The notes under the pieces: generated by a model
Database searches by the model: none
What the model saw: the letters and a program-made list of their open reading frames with translations, nothing else
Told to the model about the DNA's origin: nothing
Made by a program: the position numbers and the translations under genes
In this document: positions 46,046 through 54,658 of the stretch, in pieces
How the letters are laid out: every line of letters begins with the position of its first letter
How positions within the stretch are numbered: position 1 is the stretch's first letter
NCBI RefSeq assembly: GCF_022602565.1
Contig: NZ_JALBCV010000010.1
Coordinates: forward strand, 46,053-110,052
Length of the DNA: 64,000 nt
Source of the DNA: Rosenbergiella metrosideri
GTDB taxonomy: Bacteria; Pseudomonadota; Gammaproteobacteria; Enterobacterales; Enterobacteriaceae
Reading direction: 5' to 3'

Positions 46046-47339
46046 GAACAGCCTCCTTCGGAAGTCCAAAGGTTTGGAAAGCAATTTTTTTCTCGACCGG
46101 ATACACCTCTCGCCCCAGAATACTGCGGAGGATCACCGAGTTGCGATAACAGGCCATCCCTAAATCGGGTGAGACAAAACCATGAGTGTGCAACTCGGCA
46201 TTTTGGACAAAGAGGCTATGGCGACGATCGATGCTGTAGTCTCGCCCCACCGCATAACGTTGCTGGCGATCAAACTCGATTAATGGCATCAGGGGCGTTA
46301 AGAAATCAGGCGGACGATAGGTATAACCCGTCGACATAATGACGCCATCGGTCGCGAGGCTAAACTCTTCCTGCAAGACTTGGTGAGACAGGGTAAGAGT
46401 CAGTCCCTGATTCTCATTCTCCTCCATGGCAACAAGTCCGGAGTCGGTACACAGGGTCACCGGCAGGGGACCCTCCAGATCCTTACGATAAAGCAGTTCG
46501 TAAATAGCGTTTATCAGGCTCTCATTAATCCCCTTATAGAGGTTTTTCTGGCTGGCATTCAAGCGGTCACGCTGCGCTTCCGGTAACGCATGGAAATAGT
46601 CGACCCACTCTGGCGAAGTCATCTCTAACGTTAGCCGGGTGTATTCCAGCGGGAAAAAACGCGGGGCGCGAGTCACCCAATTTAACTGATAGCGATATTG
46701 ATCAATATCTTGCAGTAAATCGTAGAAAATCTCTGCCGCACTTTGGCCACTTCCCACCACCGTAATTGCCGATTGCTGCTGCAAAGCCTGTTTCTTCGCC
46801 AGATAGTGCCCAGAATGTACCACCTGTTCTAATGATGTATCTATCCAATCTGGCATCCAAGGCGTCGGTCCGGTGCCTAACACTAGATGGCGAGCGAGCC
46901 ATTGCTGGCGTTTGCCACTGACGGTATTTACCGCGTCAACGCAATAGCAGTCTCGTTGTTCATCTCGCGTCACCCACTCAACCCGCGTGTTCCACTGTAA
47001 TGAAGCGAGCTGGTCGCACGCCCACTGACAATATTGGTTGTACTCTTTACGCAGTAGGAAAAAGTCTTCGCGAATATAGAACGCGTAAAGCTTACCCTTC
47101 TGTTTCAGATAATTTAAAACACTAAAACGACTCGTCGGGTCGGCTAAGGTCACCAGATCGGCCATAAAGGGCGTCTGTAAGTGAGCAGACTCCAGCATCA
47201 TGCCTGGATGCCAATTAAAGGTCGGCTTTTGATCGAGATACACCGCATCCATGTCGTCTATCGCATCAGTCAGACAGGCCAAACTCAGGTTAAATGGACC
47301 TATCCCCACCCCAAGTAAGTCATAAATCTTCTCAGACAT
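46038..47339 (-). CDS. dfoA: DfoA: cadaverine/lysine N-hydroxylase
   Basis: A 433-residue flavin N-monooxygenase of the IucD/DesB family. FAD motif GVGIGPFNLSLACL is at residues 11-24, NADPH motif VVGSGQSAAEIFYDLL near 195-210, and the C-terminal substrate motif is STGYTYRPP. It would hydroxylate cadaverine to N-hydroxycadaverine in the cytoplasm. Its start overlaps the dfoJ stop by one base (TAATG). Confidence 0.95.
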   Translation of the reverse strand: MSEKIYDLLGVGIGPFNLSLACLTDAIDDMDAVYLDQKPTFNWHPGMMLESAHLQTPFMADLVTLADPTSRFSVLNYLKQKGKLYAFYIREDFFLLRKEYNQYCQWACDQLASLQWNTRVEWVTRDEQRDCYCVDAVNTVSGKRQQWLARHLVLGTGPTPWMPDWIDTSLEQVVHSGHYLAKKQALQQQSAITVVGSGQSAAEIFYDLLQDIDQYRYQLNWVTRAPRFFPLEYTRLTLEMTSPEWVDYFHALPEAQRDRLNASQKNLYKGINESLINAIYELLYRKDLEGPLPVTLCTDSGLVAMEENENQGLTLTLSHQVLQEEFSLATDGVIMSTGYTYRPPDFLTPLMPLIEFDRQQRYAVGRDYSIDRRHSLFVQNAELHTHGFVSPDLGMACYRNSVILRSILGREVYPVEKKIAFQTFGLPKEAVHG

Positions 47340-48868
47340 TAGTGGGCCCCTACGGTTTGTTTACGCTGAATACGCTGACCGGCTAAAGCCTCTCCGTGAT
47401 GGATTAAGGCTTCGATCACTTGTTGAATCTCGTCTATCGATGTCGCAGGATTGAGTAAGGTAAATTTCAAATACTGCTTCCCCTTTACCTTGGTGGCCGC
47501 AATCATTGCTTCACCGCTTCGATTGAGACCTTTACGGATCTGTTGATTAATCTCGTCCACTGCATTGGCGCTTAGTTCGGTGGTCGGGTGGAAACGAAAG
47601 ACTTGGGTGGTTAACTCTGGCGCATGCAGTACCTCTAGCTGCGGGTAAGCCATTAAGCGACGATGAGTCTCCACCGTTAAGGCGATGACCTGATCAAACG
47701 CGTCACCCAGCGATTCACGACCCAAAATGCGTAAACTGAGCCACATTTTTAAGGCATCGAAACGGCGAGTCGTTTGTAGGCTTTTATCCACTAAATTCGG
47801 AGTGCCTTCCTGTTTGGCACTGAGTGGATTGAGGTAATCTGCGTGGACGGTGACATGACGCAGATGGCTGGCCTCACGGACAAAAAAGGCACCGCAACTG
47901 ACGCTTTGGAAGAAAGATTTATGGTAATCCACCGTTACCGAGTCGGCTAACTCGATTCCCGACAGACGCGGGCGGAACTGAGTTGAGGTCAACAGTCCGC
48001 AGCCATACGCTGCGTCAACGTGGAACCATACTTGATGACGGTGACATAATTCGGCGATCTCCGCTAAGGGGTCAATGCTCCCGAAATCGGTCGTTCCTGC
48101 TGTCGCCACAACCGCGATAGGGATTAAGCCTTCTGCGACCGCCTGTGCCATCGCTTGTGCCAATTGGCTACTGTCCATCTTGTAATCGTCATCGTAATCC
48201 ACGGCGATGACCGCCTCATAGCCTAGCCCCAGTAAGGCGCAAGACTTCTGAATACTAAAATGGCTTAACGCAGAGGTGAAAATACGCCAGCGCGAGGCTT
48301 CGGCTGGCAATCCATGATGCTTTACCAAACGTTCGGGCGTCTCTTTAGCCACGCGACTGTCTCGCGCTAATAACATCGCCATCAAGTTAGACTGGGTGCC
48401 GCCGCTGGTAAAAATTCCCTCACTCCCCTGGGGTAAGCCTATTTGCTGTAACGTCCAATCCACCACCTTCTGTTCTATCAAGGTGGCCCCAGCACTCTGA
48501 TCCCAAGTATCCACTGAGGTATTTACCGCACTTAACAGCTGCTCGGCCAATAATGTGGGCAACGTAATCGGACAGTTCAGGTGTGCGATATAGCGGGGAT
48601 GATGGAACCACACGGCATCCCGCAACCAGAGTTGCGACAGTTCCTGCAGCGCAGCCTCTGTCGAGGCTAGCGGCTGGGTTAAATCGATGCCGGCAAATTC
48701 AGCCGCCAGTGCTTGAGGCGTGATGCCACTAAAGGGTTGAGAGACCCTCTCCATATGTTGACGGATAAGATTCGCGCCCAACTGAGTATTACGCTGATAG
48801 TCATCGAGCGTTTTCTCGTTGAACAACCACTCCTCGAAAGAATTTTTTTCACTATTATTTTTAGACAC
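47339..48868 (-). CDS. dfoJ: DfoJ: PLP-dependent lysine decarboxylase
   Basis: A 509-residue group II decarboxylase (DesA type) that would turn lysine into cadaverine, the first step of desferrioxamine synthesis. Landmarks: GIFTSGGTQSNLMAMLLARD, WFHVDAAYGCG and the PLP lysine in VTVDYHKSFFQSVSCG near residue 317. The start is GTG at 48868 after an AGGGTGG stretch. First gene of dfoJAC; a Fur box lies about 95 bp upstream. Confidence 0.94.
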   Translation of the reverse strand: MSKNNSEKNSFEEWLFNEKTLDDYQRNTQLGANLIRQHMERVSQPFSGITPQALAAEFAGIDLTQPLASTEAALQELSQLWLRDAVWFHHPRYIAHLNCPITLPTLLAEQLLSAVNTSVDTWDQSAGATLIEQKVVDWTLQQIGLPQGSEGIFTSGGTQSNLMAMLLARDSRVAKETPERLVKHHGLPAEASRWRIFTSALSHFSIQKSCALLGLGYEAVIAVDYDDDYKMDSSQLAQAMAQAVAEGLIPIAVVATAGTTDFGSIDPLAEIAELCHRHQVWFHVDAAYGCGLLTSTQFRPRLSGIELADSVTVDYHKSFFQSVSCGAFFVREASHLRHVTVHADYLNPLSAKQEGTPNLVDKSLQTTRRFDALKMWLSLRILGRESLGDAFDQVIALTVETHRRLMAYPQLEVLHAPELTTQVFRFHPTTELSANAVDEINQQIRKGLNRSGEAMIAATKVKGKQYLKFTLLNPATSIDEIQQVIEALIHHGEALAGQRIQRKQTVGAH

Positions 48869-48962
48869 TTACACCACCCTTTCTCTTTACACCATTTGAA
48901 AAAAGAAGCACTCCAGTAGAAAAACTGATTATTGTGGAGTGGCCATAAGACATGAGAATCTA

Positions 48963-48981
48963 AATGATAATGATTAGTATT
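48963..48981 (-). promoter_or_regulatory. Fur box upstream of dfoJ
   Basis: AATGATAATGATTAGTATT matches the 19-bp Fur consensus at 12 positions, mostly in the left half. It lies in the divergent dfoJ/SIP intergenic region, nearer dfoJ. Confidence 0.75.
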
Positions 48982-49068
48982 AACAATAAGGAATATTCTT
49001 AAAGCCTTTATTCCCCTTAAAAACACGCCCTCAGTTTTCCGTCACAACTAGTCGTCAAGATATTGAAT

Positions 49069-49090
49069 GTGTATGATAATCATTATCATT
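49069..49090 (+). promoter_or_regulatory. Fur box upstream of the siderophore-interacting protein gene
   Basis: ATGATAATCATTATCAT (49073-49089) is a perfect palindrome containing GATAATCATTATC, the core of the Fur consensus, and stands 24 bp before the ATG. It is the strongest Fur site in the window. Confidence 0.92.
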
Positions 49091-49112
49091 AATTTATAGG
49101 CGAGTGGTCGGT

Positions 49113-49997
49113 ATGGCGTCAGGGTACAGAGTGGTCGATCTTCAGTTAAAACGTCGAGAAATGTTGAGTCCTTCGCTATTGCGCTGCGTCTTTACTGGCG
49201 AGGATATCGATAAAATCAAACATGAAGCACCGGACCAACGCATCAAGATTCTGCTGGCAGAAAATCAGTCCTGCCAAAAACTTCCCGTAACGGAAGATTG
49301 GTACGGGACTTTTCTGGCGATCCCCAAAGCAGAACGTCCGACCATGCGGACCTATACCCTGCGCCACCTTGATGTATCACAACAAGAGATGTGGGTCGAT
49401 TTCGTCCTACATGGCGATACTGGGCCTGCCTCTCGCTGGGCGCAGCGCGCGCAAGTCAATACTTCCTTACAGATCGTGGTGCCGAATGCCGAAGCAACAA
49501 CGACCAGTGGCGGGTTCGAATGGTTTGATAATCCAACACTGCAGGAGGTGTTACTGGTTGCCGATGAGACAGCCCTCCCGGCCGCGATGGGGATTTTAGA
49601 AGGTCTCGCTCGCCGTTCGAATCCACCCCGCGTTCAAGCTTTTCTGCATGTGCCTTTAGCCGCGGATAGTCAACCGATTGACTATGACTTTGCCAAGATT
49701 CATTGGAGTAGCACTGAGTGTGATGGCGATGCGCAACAGGCCCTCTTACAGGCAGTACGATCGTGCTTAACACTACCGGACTACGCTCGCAGCGCGGACC
49801 AATCGTTAGAAGAGAAAATCCTTAGCGAAGATATTTTATGGGAGCGGGCTGAGCCGTGTGAACGCTTTCGCGCCTGGGTAGCCGCCGAGTCCAGTGTGGT
49901 CAGGACCTTACGCCGTTATCTGATTCAGGAATGCATGCTGACTCGTGAAACGGCCACCTTTATGGCCTATTGGTCGCAAGGTAAAGTGACCGGTTAA
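49113..49997 (+). CDS. Siderophore-interacting protein (FAD/NAD(P)H ferric-siderophore reductase)
   Basis: A 294-residue cytoplasmic flavoprotein of the YqjH/ViuB family, which reduces ferric siderophores to free iron. The FAD-binding motif RTYTLRHL is near residues 86-93, the NAD(P)-binding region VLLVADETALPAAMGILE near 153-170, and the C-terminal SIP end has the charged GEESSVVRTLRRYL-like segment AESSVVRTLRRYLIQE. I choose the ATG at 49113; a GTG at 49104 has too short a ribosome-site spacing. Divergent from dfoJ and preceded by a Fur box, it should release iron from ferrioxamine. Confidence 0.9.
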   Translation: MASGYRVVDLQLKRREMLSPSLLRCVFTGEDIDKIKHEAPDQRIKILLAENQSCQKLPVTEDWYGTFLAIPKAERPTMRTYTLRHLDVSQQEMWVDFVLHGDTGPASRWAQRAQVNTSLQIVVPNAEATTTSGGFEWFDNPTLQEVLLVADETALPAAMGILEGLARRSNPPRVQAFLHVPLAADSQPIDYDFAKIHWSSTECDGDAQQALLQAVRSCLTLPDYARSADQSLEEKILSEDILWERAEPCERFRAWVAAESSVVRTLRRYLIQECMLTRETATFMAYWSQGKVTG

Positions 49998-50090
49998 GCA
50001 TCCTCTGGCCGAAAAATTAGGATAATGACGCTGAGGACTTAATGTTTTTCTCGTCTACACTGAATTAAAGGAATGATAACAGGAGAGATC

Positions 50091-50276
50091 ATGAGACTAC
50101 TTATTGCACTACTTTTACCTTGGCTAACGTTCTTTACTATTGGTCGACCGATCGCCGGGATTATCTGCTTAATTTTGCAACTGACGCTGATCGGGTGGCT
50201 ACCAGCGACCCTCTGGGCGGTCTATGCCTTAAGCCAATACAATACCGATAAAAAAATTCAGCGCTCAATGCGCTGA
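50091..50276 (+). CDS. Pmp3/YqaE-family small membrane protein
   Basis: A 61-residue protein with two membrane helices, LLIALLLPWLTFFTIG and GIICLILQLTLIGWLPATLWAVYAL, the UPF0057/Pmp3 pattern. Such proteins are linked to stress and membrane potential. The ATG at 50091 has AGGAGAG 4-5 nt upstream. A terminator follows. Confidence 0.85.
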   Translation: MRLLIALLLPWLTFFTIGRPIAGIICLILQLTLIGWLPATLWAVYALSQYNTDKKIQRSMR

Positions 50277-50285
50277 GTGCCGTTA

Positions 50286-50320
50286 GGGCAGGCCTTCAGC
50301 CTGCCCGTTATTATTTTATT
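50286..50320 (+). terminator. Terminator of the Pmp3-like gene
   Basis: Perfect 8-bp stem GGGCAGGC / GCCTGCCC, loop CTTCA, then a T/A-rich tract. It overlaps the end of the convergent DUF1109 gene. Confidence 0.8.
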
Positions 50321-50937
50321 CGTGTAAGACGGCCAATAATCATCGTTATGCCAATAATGGTTGCCACCGCAGCAACATGCAGGGCGAAATCTATCCGATC
50401 TTGTTGCACCGGATGACACAGCGATAACAGGCTGACTGACCATGCCGCCACGCTAATTCCCGCCATTAATAGACTCTTCTGACTGTACAACCCCCCGCTC
50501 TGACGTAACGTCCACAACAAGGTGATCACCATCGGTGCACTGACTACCATCAGAAAAAGATAGCAAAAGGTACCGTGATCATGGGTCGGTGCGACGGGAT
50601 GAACCGGAATACTCATAATATTAAGCAACAACCAGAGTCCACCCGCTAACACAAACCGCACAGTCGGCAGGGTATCGCGCCCGGGAATTAATAAGGTAAG
50701 CGCATTCCATGCTGCGGCAATACCGATGATTACCGCGAGCAATAATTGTGCGAAAGCCAGCCCGGCACCAGGTTGCGTCCAATCGGTTAATCCGCGATGT
50801 ACCACAACACTCGATACTATCGCTAAGGGCAGGGCTAGCGCAATCCACTTTAGAATACGGATACTTGTTGGGGCGAGAGGGTCGACGGGCCGCATCTCAC
50901 TGGAGAGTTTCTTGATAAGTTGCTGATGATCACTCAT
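50311..50937 (-). CDS. DUF1109/NrsF-type anti-sigma factor
   Basis: A 208-residue inner-membrane protein with a short cytoplasmic N terminus and about six helices (starting LKWIALALPLAIVSSVVV). This DUF1109 layout is that of NrsF, the membrane anti-sigma factor of Caulobacter SigF. Cysteines in HGTFCYLFLM and SLLSLCHPV might be sensor residues. It overlaps the sigma-factor gene by 8 nt, as expected for a coupled sigma/anti-sigma pair. Last gene of the redox operon. Confidence 0.85.
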   Translation of the reverse strand: MSDHQQLIKKLSSEMRPVDPLAPTSIRILKWIALALPLAIVSSVVVHRGLTDWTQPGAGLAFAQLLLAVIIGIAAAWNALTLLIPGRDTLPTVRFVLAGGLWLLLNIMSIPVHPVAPTHDHGTFCYLFLMVVSAPMVITLLWTLRQSGGLYSQKSLLMAGISVAAWSVSLLSLCHPVQQDRIDFALHVAAVATIIGITMIIGRLTRIK

Positions 50938-51478
50938 GTTTCGCTCCGATACGTCGTAAATTGATCAACGCTCGATGTAATAAAGACTTTACGGCCGAGA
51001 GGGATAATTGATGGTGTGAGGCGGCTTCCGCGAGACTCTTTTCATTGAGATGGACAAACTCCACCATTTCCCGTTGCCGTGCCGGTAACTGCTGCAAGTA
51101 ATGTCCTAGCTGATGGTCATCAGCAAGTGGCTGACTCTCGGCCGTGCTCGATGCTTCACAATAGTCATCGTCCACCACCTCATAACGTCGATACCCTTGG
51201 CGACGCAGCGCATCAATACAACGCGCCCGGATAATCGCCTGTAACCATGGCATAAACGGATAATGACTGTCGTAGGTGTGGCGAACGCGATGCAGCGTCA
51301 GCAGCACGTCTTGGACCACATCCTCGACCTGGCCACGATCATAAATCTGTTTACTGACTTGCGCGCAGATCGCCGGCAACAAGGCTCTCAACAACCGTTC
51401 ATACGCCTGTTGAGAACCACGTTGAGCCTGCACCATCAGCGCTGGCCACTGCTGCTTATCGCTGTCGTTAAGTGCCAT
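50930..51478 (-). CDS. ECF sigma factor
   Basis: A 182-residue RNA polymerase sigma factor with region 2 (AYERLLRAL... DRGQVEDVVQDVLLTLHRVRHTYD, with FMPWLQAIIRARCIDALRR as region 2.3-2.4) and region 4 (LPARQREMVEFVHLNEKSLAEAASHHQLSLSAVKSLLHRALINLRR). It overlaps the anti-sigma gene by 8 nt and the DsbD-like gene by 11 nt. By analogy with the ECF groups paired with DUF1109, it should respond to oxidative stress at the envelope and drive this operon. Confidence 0.92.
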   Translation of the reverse strand: MALNDSDKQQWPALMVQAQRGSQQAYERLLRALLPAICAQVSKQIYDRGQVEDVVQDVLLTLHRVRHTYDSHYPFMPWLQAIIRARCIDALRRQGYRRYEVVDDDYCEASSTAESQPLADDHQLGHYLQQLPARQREMVEFVHLNEKSLAEAASHHQLSLSAVKSLLHRALINLRRIGAKHE

Positions 51479-52688
51479 TAGCCGCTTTCTGTAAGGCTTG
51501 CGTCACAATTTGCGGGGTCAATACCTGTGGCAGAACCACCGGCTTACCGCCATTAGCCGGATAGACGAGATACATCGGTAATCCCCCCTGACCAAACTCA
51601 GCTAACGCATCCTCAACATCGGGATTAAACTTAGTCGAGTCTGCCACCATAAAGTGCGTCCCAGTCTCAGAGATAGCCTGTTTCACCGCCTCAGTCGATA
51701 GCGTTGTACGTTGATTTACCTGGCAGGTAATACACCAAGACGCCGTAAAATCGACAAAAATCGGTTTCCCCTTACCCCGTAACTGCGCCACATTGTGAGG
51801 CGACCACGTTTCTTCACTGACCGACGCCGCCGCGGAGACTTGGCTCTGCTTAGGCGTAATCCCGACCACTGGCGCTATGACCGCGATCAGTAGCAGAAAA
51901 GTAAACGCCGCTAAGCCGCGGTATGAACGCGACATCATGCGTCGATGCTGCACGATACCGTACAACCACGCGGTAAAGCCAAACAGCACCGAGACGGCCA
52001 GCAGCATGCCTAAGGCTTGGCTATCCGTTTGTTGGGAAAACACCCAGACTAGCCAGGCGTAAGCCCCGAGCATTGGAAAGGCCAAACCATGCTTTAACGT
52101 CTGCATCCACGCACCGGGTTTCGGTAACCAGCGCGATAGTGAGGGAAAGAAACAGATCAACGAAAAAGGTGCCGCAAAGCCGAGGGCTAAGGAGAAAAAG
52201 ACCCATAGCGCGACAAAGGGTGGTTGTACTAACGCATAGCCTATCGCACTGGCCATAAACGGTGCAGCGCACGGCGTCGCCACGATAATCGCCAAGGCCC
52301 CTGTCAGCGCAGAGCGTGCGAAGATCCCACGAGCCGTCTTTACTGACCCCACATTTTGTACGGCAATTCCGACTTCAAACAGCCCAAGTAGATTGAGCGC
52401 CGCCGCCAACATCACCAGTGCCAATAGGGCAATCACTAGCGGAGACTGAAGCTGAAATCCCCAGCCCACCGCCGCGCCACCGGCACGTGCCGCCAGCAGA
52501 ATCCCCGCTAACAGCAGCATGGTCACCACCACTCCGACCAAAAAACCCATCCCTTCTCGTCTCGCGTGGCCAGAATCGGATTGATGATTGATGAGACCCA
52601 GCGCTTTCAATGAGATCACTGGAAAAACGCAAGGCATTAGATTGAGGATAATGCCGCCCAAAAAGGCGGCGAATAACGCAGTTAGCAT
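51468..52688 (-). CDS. DsbD-like thiol:disulfide interchange protein lacking the N-terminal domain
   Basis: A 406-residue inner-membrane protein. Residues 1-265 form the CcdA/DsbD-type membrane core with the paired cysteines in NLMPCVFPVISL and ATPCAAPFMAS. After a short linker, residues about 295-405 form a periplasmic thioredoxin domain with CxxC in ASWCITCQVN. The N-terminal immunoglobulin-like domain of E. coli DsbD (565 aa) is absent, so the electron recipient must be another protein, plausibly the co-encoded peroxiredoxin. ATG at 52688, 11 nt after the peroxiredoxin stop. Confidence 0.9.
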   Translation of the reverse strand: MLTALFAAFLGGIILNLMPCVFPVISLKALGLINHQSDSGHARREGMGFLVGVVVTMLLLAGILLAARAGGAAVGWGFQLQSPLVIALLALVMLAAALNLLGLFEVGIAVQNVGSVKTARGIFARSALTGALAIIVATPCAAPFMASAIGYALVQPPFVALWVFFSLALGFAAPFSLICFFPSLSRWLPKPGAWMQTLKHGLAFPMLGAYAWLVWVFSQQTDSQALGMLLAVSVLFGFTAWLYGIVQHRRMMSRSYRGLAAFTFLLLIAVIAPVVGITPKQSQVSAAASVSEETWSPHNVAQLRGKGKPIFVDFTASWCITCQVNQRTTLSTEAVKQAISETGTHFMVADSTKFNPDVEDALAEFGQGGLPMYLVYPANGGKPVVLPQVLTPQIVTQALQKAANGT

Positions 52689-52699
52689 CCTGTCACCAC

Positions 52700-53254
52700 T
52701 TAGTGTACGGAGCGATACTGTTGCACAGCATCCAACGCTTTCTGGATATGCTGATCAGGATTTCTATCGGTGTAGCTCATTAAAATTTTACCTTCAGGGG
52801 AGATAACATAAGAGGTCCGCTCTGACATCGCCTTCCCTTTCACTTGTACCGCTGTTTGATACTGCGCCGCCACTTTCGCACCCGGATCAGCGGCCACCGC
52901 AAATTTATCGCGGCACTCGAGTTTAGAGAACTGGCTAATTTGGTCAGTATTGCCTGCCGTTACACCAATGACGGTCGCGCCTAACTGGCTAAACTTATCG
53001 GTGGCTTCGGCGAATTCATGAGCCTCTAAGGTACAGCCTGCAGTAAATGCCGCAGGGAAGAAATAGAGCACGACGGGGCCTTTTTTAAGGGCTTGTTGTA
53101 GCGAAAAATCGAGAGGTTTACCGCCCAGCGCTGCATGCAATTGGAATTGAGGAGCGGCTGCACCCACCGGTAATGCAGCGTGTGCCGTAAAGCTTGAGGC
53201 CGCAAAAACCATTCCTGCACCCGCAACAATCTGGGTAATACGACGTTTCAACAT
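52700..53254 (-). CDS. Periplasmic AhpC/TSA-family peroxiredoxin
   Basis: A 184-residue peroxiredoxin with a signal peptide (MLKRRITQIVAGAGMVFAAS..., cleavage near AHAALP). The peroxidatic cysteine is in FFPAAFTAGCTLEAHEF and a second cysteine in LECRDKFAVAADP. PAAFTAGCT differs from the usual PxxxTxxC of cytosolic 1-Cys enzymes only in detail. I choose the ATG at 53254 with GGAG 7 nt upstream; two earlier in-frame ATGs have unusable spacing. It would remove peroxides outside the inner membrane, with electrons from the DsbD-like protein. Confidence 0.88.
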   Translation of the reverse strand: MLKRRITQIVAGAGMVFAASSFTAHAALPVGAAAPQFQLHAALGGKPLDFSLQQALKKGPVVLYFFPAAFTAGCTLEAHEFAEATDKFSQLGATVIGVTAGNTDQISQFSKLECRDKFAVAADPGAKVAAQYQTAVQVKGKAMSERTSYVISPEGKILMSYTDRNPDQHIQKALDAVQQYRSVH

Positions 53255-53361
53255 AGTCATCTCCATACTCCTGTAGAATTAATATAATAAGTTTAGTTAA
53301 CTTATTGAGTAATTCGCTCTGCCGAGTAAAAAGTTGCGCAAGGTGATGAAAAAAATTTCGA

Positions 53362-53886
53362 TTATTTTCCCCACAGCCGCATGGCCCGCAGCGTGTTGTC
53401 TTTTTTCACTACATGATGATACAGCGCCGCCAAGGTGTGTGCCGCGATGAGCCAATAACCGATCTGTGCGAGGTCCATATGCCATACCATCAGGCTTTTG
53501 GCTAAAGCTAGGTTCGGCATATCAGTAATGGGCATTGCGATCCCTAACCATGACCATTCATGCCCGCGGAAGTAACGGGCGGTAAGACTGAGCAGGGGTA
53601 AGGTCATAAACAACAGGTATAACAGCCCATGGCCACACTGTGCCAACCGAGATTGCACGCTGGGTTGAGTATTCTGTCGCGTACCTTTAGCACGTAAAAA
53701 AAGGCGCGTTACCATCATGATAAGTACGCTCATCCCCGCATAGACATGAGTTATCGCCACGACTTTGCGCTGTCCCGGTGTTAAGTCAATCCACGCTCGC
53801 GACTCAATACTGCCGTAAGCAGCCAATAAAGCGAGTAGCGTTAACCAATGAAGCAGACGAATAGCAAAAGAGTAATGGATAATCAC
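53362..53886 (-). CDS. Cytochrome b561-type membrane protein
   Basis: A 174-residue four-helix diheme cytochrome b561 of the YodB/CybB type. Likely heme histidines lie in FAIRLLHWLTLL (helix 1), VAITHVYAGM (helix 2), MVWHMDLAQIGYWLIAAHTLAALYHH (helices 4). It would pass electrons between quinol and a periplasmic acceptor or scavenge superoxide at the membrane. GTG start at 53886 with AGG 8-10 nt upstream. First gene of the unit leading through the peroxiredoxin and DsbD-like genes to the ECF sigma factor. Confidence 0.88.
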   Translation of the reverse strand: MIIHYSFAIRLLHWLTLLALLAAYGSIESRAWIDLTPGQRKVVAITHVYAGMSVLIMMVTRLFLRAKGTRQNTQPSVQSRLAQCGHGLLYLLFMTLPLLSLTARYFRGHEWSWLGIAMPITDMPNLALAKSLMVWHMDLAQIGYWLIAAHTLAALYHHVVKKDNTLRAMRLWGK

Positions 53887-53974
53887 AATTGTCGACCTAA
53901 TCTAAATATTTTGCTTAACATCGCTTACCTAAACGCTAAGGTCAAGTTATCCCTGCATCGTCTGCGCGGCAGCG

Positions 53975-54586
53975 TTATGGGTGGCAACAGGCGGCAGTTG
54001 AGGTCAGCTTTGCCAGCGCTTCCTGCAGGAATGACCAAGCCACCAACTGCTGTTGATACAGCCCTGCTTCACCCTGCAACCTCACACCATAATGCTGTAA
54101 ACGGTAGGCCAACACGGCGTAAAAGGCATCGACTGCCGTCGGTTTCTCGCCCTGATAGAAAGGGCCTTCGGCACTGGCGAACAGTGTTGTAACTCGCTCG
54201 ATATCGGCGGTTTGCGCCGGAGAAAATGCGGTTAATGGGCTGACATCGGCCAAGGTGAAAGGCATCGTTTGACGTAATGCGCTGAAGTCCGCGTGCATCT
54301 CGGCACAGAGACTGCGCGAGAGTGCACGTTTACCCTGATCAGTGGGGTAAAGTTTCCCATCACTCAACTCATTAAGGTACTCAAGAATCGCTAGCGAGTC
54401 ATGGAGGCGCAATGAGCCGTCCTCGAGGAAGGGCACCAACCCTGTCGGGCTGAGAGAGCGAAGTACGCTTTTACAACTCGCGCACTGTAACGAAAATACA
54501 TTAAGATCGACGGGAAGTTCGGCTATTTTTGCGCCGATCATCGCACGTAACGACCACGTTGAATCTGTACCCACCGATAACTGCAT
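53975..54586 (-). CDS. Glutathione S-transferase family protein
   Basis: A 203-residue protein with an N-terminal thioredoxin-like GST domain (DSTWSLRAMIGAKIAELPVDL, SPTGLVPFLEDGSLRLHDSLAILEYLNE, the last holding the cis-Pro and the DSLAI glutathione-binding segment) and a helical C-terminal domain. Substrate unknown. ATG at 54586 with GGAG 7 nt upstream (a GTG at 54589 is in frame). The end is cysteine-rich (TAACCHP). Confidence 0.85.
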   Translation of the reverse strand: MQLSVGTDSTWSLRAMIGAKIAELPVDLNVFSLQCASCKSVLRSLSPTGLVPFLEDGSLRLHDSLAILEYLNELSDGKLYPTDQGKRALSRSLCAEMHADFSALRQTMPFTLADVSPLTAFSPAQTADIERVTTLFASAEGPFYQGEKPTAVDAFYAVLAYRLQHYGVRLQGEAGLYQQQLVAWSFLQEALAKLTSTAACCHP

Positions 54587-54658
54587 CACAAGGCTCCCAA
54601 GCTGATAAGGTTTCAGCGACTTTACATGTTATTTCGTTCCAAGACACCTTTGCAGAAA

